A stretch of DNA of 64,000 bases from Drosophila pseudoobscura (lineage: Eukaryota; Arthropoda; Insecta; Diptera; Drosophilidae): NCBI RefSeq assembly GCF_009870125.1, contig NC_046683.1:14889001-14953000 (forward strand). The letters are read 5' to 3'. Below are positions 60,399-64,000 of the stretch, in pieces. The translations under genes were made by a program, and so were the position numbers. Position 1 is the first letter of the stretch. Each line of letters opens with the position of its first letter. Below the pieces are notes generated by a model. It was not told where the DNA came from. It ran no database searches and was given only the letters and a program-made list of their open reading frames with translations.

Positions 60399-63300
60399 GC
60401 GGCAAAACGAGACCAATTAGGTCTCAACTGAAGCATTTAACATTTTGCTTTGGTAACATTATCAATTCAACTCTACACATACATATACACATACACAAAA
60501 GGAAGCTATAAAATACATAGTTCGATAGTTGGCCAGCATAAAGATATGAATGGGGTCCTGGTTTTTGGGTCGAATCTTTTATGTGGGTCGTCCTCGTCGT
60601 CGTCGTCGTCTTCGTCTTCGTCTGCGTCTTGGCAACAAAAACTTTTCGCTTTTCCTTTCAGTTTTGTCAACCATAAAAGTTTTTCCATGTTTTCCTTGAA
60701 TCGTTCCTGTTTATCACAGGAAAAGTCAACATTTTTCGCCCAAAAGTTTCAATGGAAGCTGGGGCTGGGGCTGGGGGCTGTGGCTGGGGCTGGGGTGGAA
60801 AACAGTTCGCAGCTAATTATGCGAGTGTCTCTTGTGGCTGCTGATAAGCTCTGGCACTGGCACGGCCCCTGCCCTTCCTGCTGTCCCCTGGCGCTACCGC
60901 TTCCATTTGAACATTCTCAATTCCCCTTGCGGCTGCTGCCACAGACAAAAGTGTTGCCTACTTATGAGGGCTCAACGAGTTCTGGTTCTTGTTCTGGTGC
61001 TGGGAGATCTCTGACTTCTTTTTGGGTTTGCGCCGAAAGCACTTAGCGCACTTACTCGCACTGCTCCCCTTCAGCCCCCCTCCTCCTCTCCAGTACAGAG
61101 CGAAAAAATGTCTTTATCTGGCCATCACATAACGTTTTGATTATTTCATTCCCATTCCTCTCACTCCTTGCTTTTCCGTAATTTTACGATTCGCGTTTAT
61201 GTTTATGACTGTTGCTGTTTTTGGATGCTTTTGAATGCTCTTGGATGCTCTTGGATGCTCTTGGCTGCCGCTGATGCTGAACTTTTTTGTCGGTTTATGC
61301 GCTCACGATGTTTACACCTCTTTGGCGGGTCGAAGACGTCAGCTCATAAAGTCGCATCAAATCTCATTTAGGAGCGAGCTTTCATACCCCGTCACAAAGC
61401 TGTAAGCTGGCCGCAAAGAAAAAGAGCCAGAATTGCCCTTTTTAGTGCATTTTAAAAGTGAGAGACCATAAAGCGAGAGGTCACATATCTGAATTTAATT
61501 CTGTATACTGTTCACTGTATACTGTTCCTATTCCAGTGCTTCCAGTTCGATAACAACTTAAGAAAGAATGCCAAAGTAATACAATGGTAACTGCCTGAAG
61601 AGCTCTGATAACTCTCTTAAATTAGCGAGTATGCCGACAGCGCCTTCAGCAAGAGAGTGGCATAAAATAGTTCATGATTTGGTAGCTATTCTTATATTTT
61701 AGAGCCAACTGAAGGATTGAATGATTCTGCGAGGCCGAGCATATTTTTTGATACCCTATATCCCCCTCATCATTTGATACAGCATCGAGGGCTGAACTTT
61801 AAACTTTGGACCACCTTAAAGTGGCGAAACGTACTGTATGTACGAGCACAGGGGAGTGTATAAATTTATTTGTCAAAATTTATTGTCGCCGTTTGATGCC
61901 TAATGTGTTTTTATGACGCATGACGCAGAGTGCCACGTCCACACGCACAAACTCCCATTCAGAGATGGAGATGGAGATGGGTTGGGGCTGGGGCTGGGCT
62001 GGCAAGGTCAAAGCTCAATGCCAAAAGATGGCATCTGCTCCCAGCTGCTCTCCGTCCGCGTCCCGAATTTTGTTTCTGGCGCTCGTTCGCGAACAAATCA
62101 AAAATGACTGCAAATGTGCCATGTAAAAATTGTTATAAAATTTGCGCAGAAATTTGCCAAAAAGGAGCGGAACGCGAGTCTTGCAAAAAACAAAAAGCGA
62201 CAAAACGCGGGGGAGAGAAAGCCTTAGAGAAACAGTCTGGCTGAGGGATGAAGACGGAGCTGGACCTGGAGCTGCAGCTGGAGCTGGAGCAGGGGCCAAA
62301 AGTGATAAATCACCAACTTTGATGATGCTTTTTTTTGTTTCTTTTTTGCTTCTGGTTCGCCTTCGTTGGGGCTGCCAACTCGTATTAGGATCTGGCAGCG
62401 TGTGTGTGTGTGATGGGGATGAGGGGGATGCGTGGGTAAAGCAGCTTATCAAAATAAAAAATGATTTCATTATTTATTTTTCATCAGATAACGGCCAGAC
62501 ATGATGAAGAATAAGAATAATCAGCGGGGGGCCGGCCATGAAGAGGGTGTGCCGAAAAAGAAGAGGAGCGAAGGCGGAGCAGAGGACGGGAAGGACGTTA
62601 GTCTCATGTTTACTTGGAATTTCTTATTTCTGTTTCCGGCTGTCGATGGAAAGCATACTCTCCCCTCCACCCATCGTCCCTCAGGCGTTCCCCTTCTGTG
62701 CCCCACATATCTGGCTTCGGCTCTGACTCCTCTTCCCGCCCTTGTTGTGGCAGTCAAAATAGGTTTATTATAATAATTCAGTGCCCCAAACATGTGTAGC
62801 AATAACTTGTCTACTTCTGCACTGCCTGGAGCGGGGGCGGGGCTGAGCAGTACAAATGTGGCATAAATAGGATTTATGCTGGTCGTCCTCGTCACGTGGC
62901 CATGCACTCGAGGTGGGAATGAATTCTCCCAGCAATTTGAAGCATTCTCAAAAGAATCAGTCCGAAATTATAGACGATGTGCAGTGCGTGGCAGGCATAT
63001 GTATAAGGCAGCTGCAAGGTGCCGTGGCTTCTACGAATTTTCAATGAAATCGATATGGTCATTTAATCGAACTGGAGAGACTATTCTTCGGATAACTTGA
63101 AAGTTAATCAGCTATCAATGTGCTCCTTTAACTCTTCCTTTGTAATTTTTGCATCTTTTATACATCTCTCTCTTCCATCTGATTGATACTCGTTACATCC
63201 CGAAGCACTGTCCAGGCTAATTAAAGAGTTCCGTGCCGCACTGTACCCCCTTCGCGCGGTAATGTATCAGCAATTCAGTTAGTTACTGGCCGGCAAAGGC

Positions 63301-64000
63301 AAAGGAATTTCGACTCTTTCGCCCGGTCTCATCATCATCCTCAACTTCCACCCACGGCTGCCGTCTAGCATCTACCACCGGTAGCACCGCCTTTGCAGTT
63401 GTAAATGTAAATTGTGCTGAGGGGAAACGAAAAAAATATGGTAAAAATTCACTTGTTGTGCAAACGAGGTCAAGTGGGTGGCTTGGTTAACACTCCCCTT
63501 GGCCCTTGCCCCTTTCCCCTTACCCATTTCTCTCCTTGCTGGCCATTTCCCCTTCCCTCCTGTCCCGCAGCAGACCGCGACTTGTGAAACATGATTTTGC
63601 TTTTTATGCTTTTTTGCTAATTTGCTTTCTGCATTTCATATTTTTTCAAGCCAAGGGCCAGGCCAGGACAGGCCAGGCCAGGCCAGGGCAGCCGTCCAAA
63701 CAAAGAGTCGCCTCTTTGCCTTTCTGTATACACGTATAACCAGCATCCTCCTTCTCCTCCTTCTCCTCCTCCTCCTCCTACGTATCATCATCATCATCAC
63801 TCTCGCTATGATCATCTGCAGCAACTCTTTGGGGCCACCGCCGTCTGCCCAAGGGCCATACATTTTTATCAATGGCATTTGCCTTGAGTTGACTTTTGGC
63901 CAGCTCGAAGAGCAACACAGGGACAGGATACACAGGGGAGCAGCGGAGGTCCGGAGGTGGGAATGGGGTCTCCAGCCAATTGGCCTTTGTTTTGGAGCTC

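Larger units (their letters stand above)
60270..64000 (-). other. probable upstream intron of the KChIP-like gene
   Basis: No earlier KChIP exon was recognised on the minus strand; I looked for an EF-1-type segment and the RGFK-ECP motif. It holds (GGCT)n at 60371-60398, a GTC run near 60594-60630, GGGGCTG repeats near 60760-60800, GGATGCTCTT repeats near 61225-61265, GGAGCTG repeats near 62258-62295, CCAGG repeats near 63655-63690 and a CTCCTC/CAT run at 63741-63800. Shadow ORFs only. Confidence 0.5.

Noticed and set aside
1..64000. tRNA, rRNA, snRNA and CRISPR features
   Set aside because: I looked for B-box-like GGTTCGA motifs with acceptor-stem partners, for spliceosomal RNA starts and for spaced repeats, and found none. 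H/ACA snoRNAs cannot be excluded by eye.

Overview
The window looks like Drosophila genomic DNA. It has compact genes with 55-135 bp introns, TATA and DRE core promoters, many (GA)n and (CA)n runs, and proteins of clearly dipteran type: a classical SDR and a neuronal calcium sensor of the KChIP family. The density and length of the simple repeats would suit the obscura group, but I cannot fix the species from sequence alone. No bacterial, viral, tRNA, rRNA or CRISPR feature was recognised.

Layout. The left 10 kb is gene-bearing. A two-exon short-chain dehydrogenase lies on the minus strand at 1851-2674. A single-exon Gln/Met/Gly-rich small protein lies on the minus strand at 3404-3925. A four-exon minus-strand gene of unknown family lies at 7526-8194 with a DRE promoter. 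Facing it is a spliced plus-strand transcript unit from about 8.9 kb. Between 9.6 and 53 kb the sequence is mostly non-coding: simple repeats, two minisatellites, a 58/59-bp tandem array, a decayed hAT-type transposase fragment, two frame-broken relatives of the 3404-3925 gene (19.7-20.05 kb and 25.57-25.84 kb), and a candidate two-exon micro-gene at 41.24-41.47 kb.

The right end carries the 3' half of a KChIP-like EF-hand gene on the minus strand, with exons at 60196-60269, 55001-55213 and 54370-54480. Its 5' exons are beyond the window or not recognisable. The best observation is here: the normal UGA stop (54370-54372, followed by C) is followed in the same frame by 364 further open codons with strong coding character, ending at 53275. 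This fits stop-codon readthrough giving a second, far longer isoform with a Gln/His/Asp-Glu-rich and basic Arg/Ser-rich tail. A hairpin lies about 35 nt after the stop. The acceptor of the upstream exon also has an unusually long (about 100 nt) AG-free zone.

The genes do not form a pathway. They are ordinary neighbouring eukaryotic genes with separate promoters.
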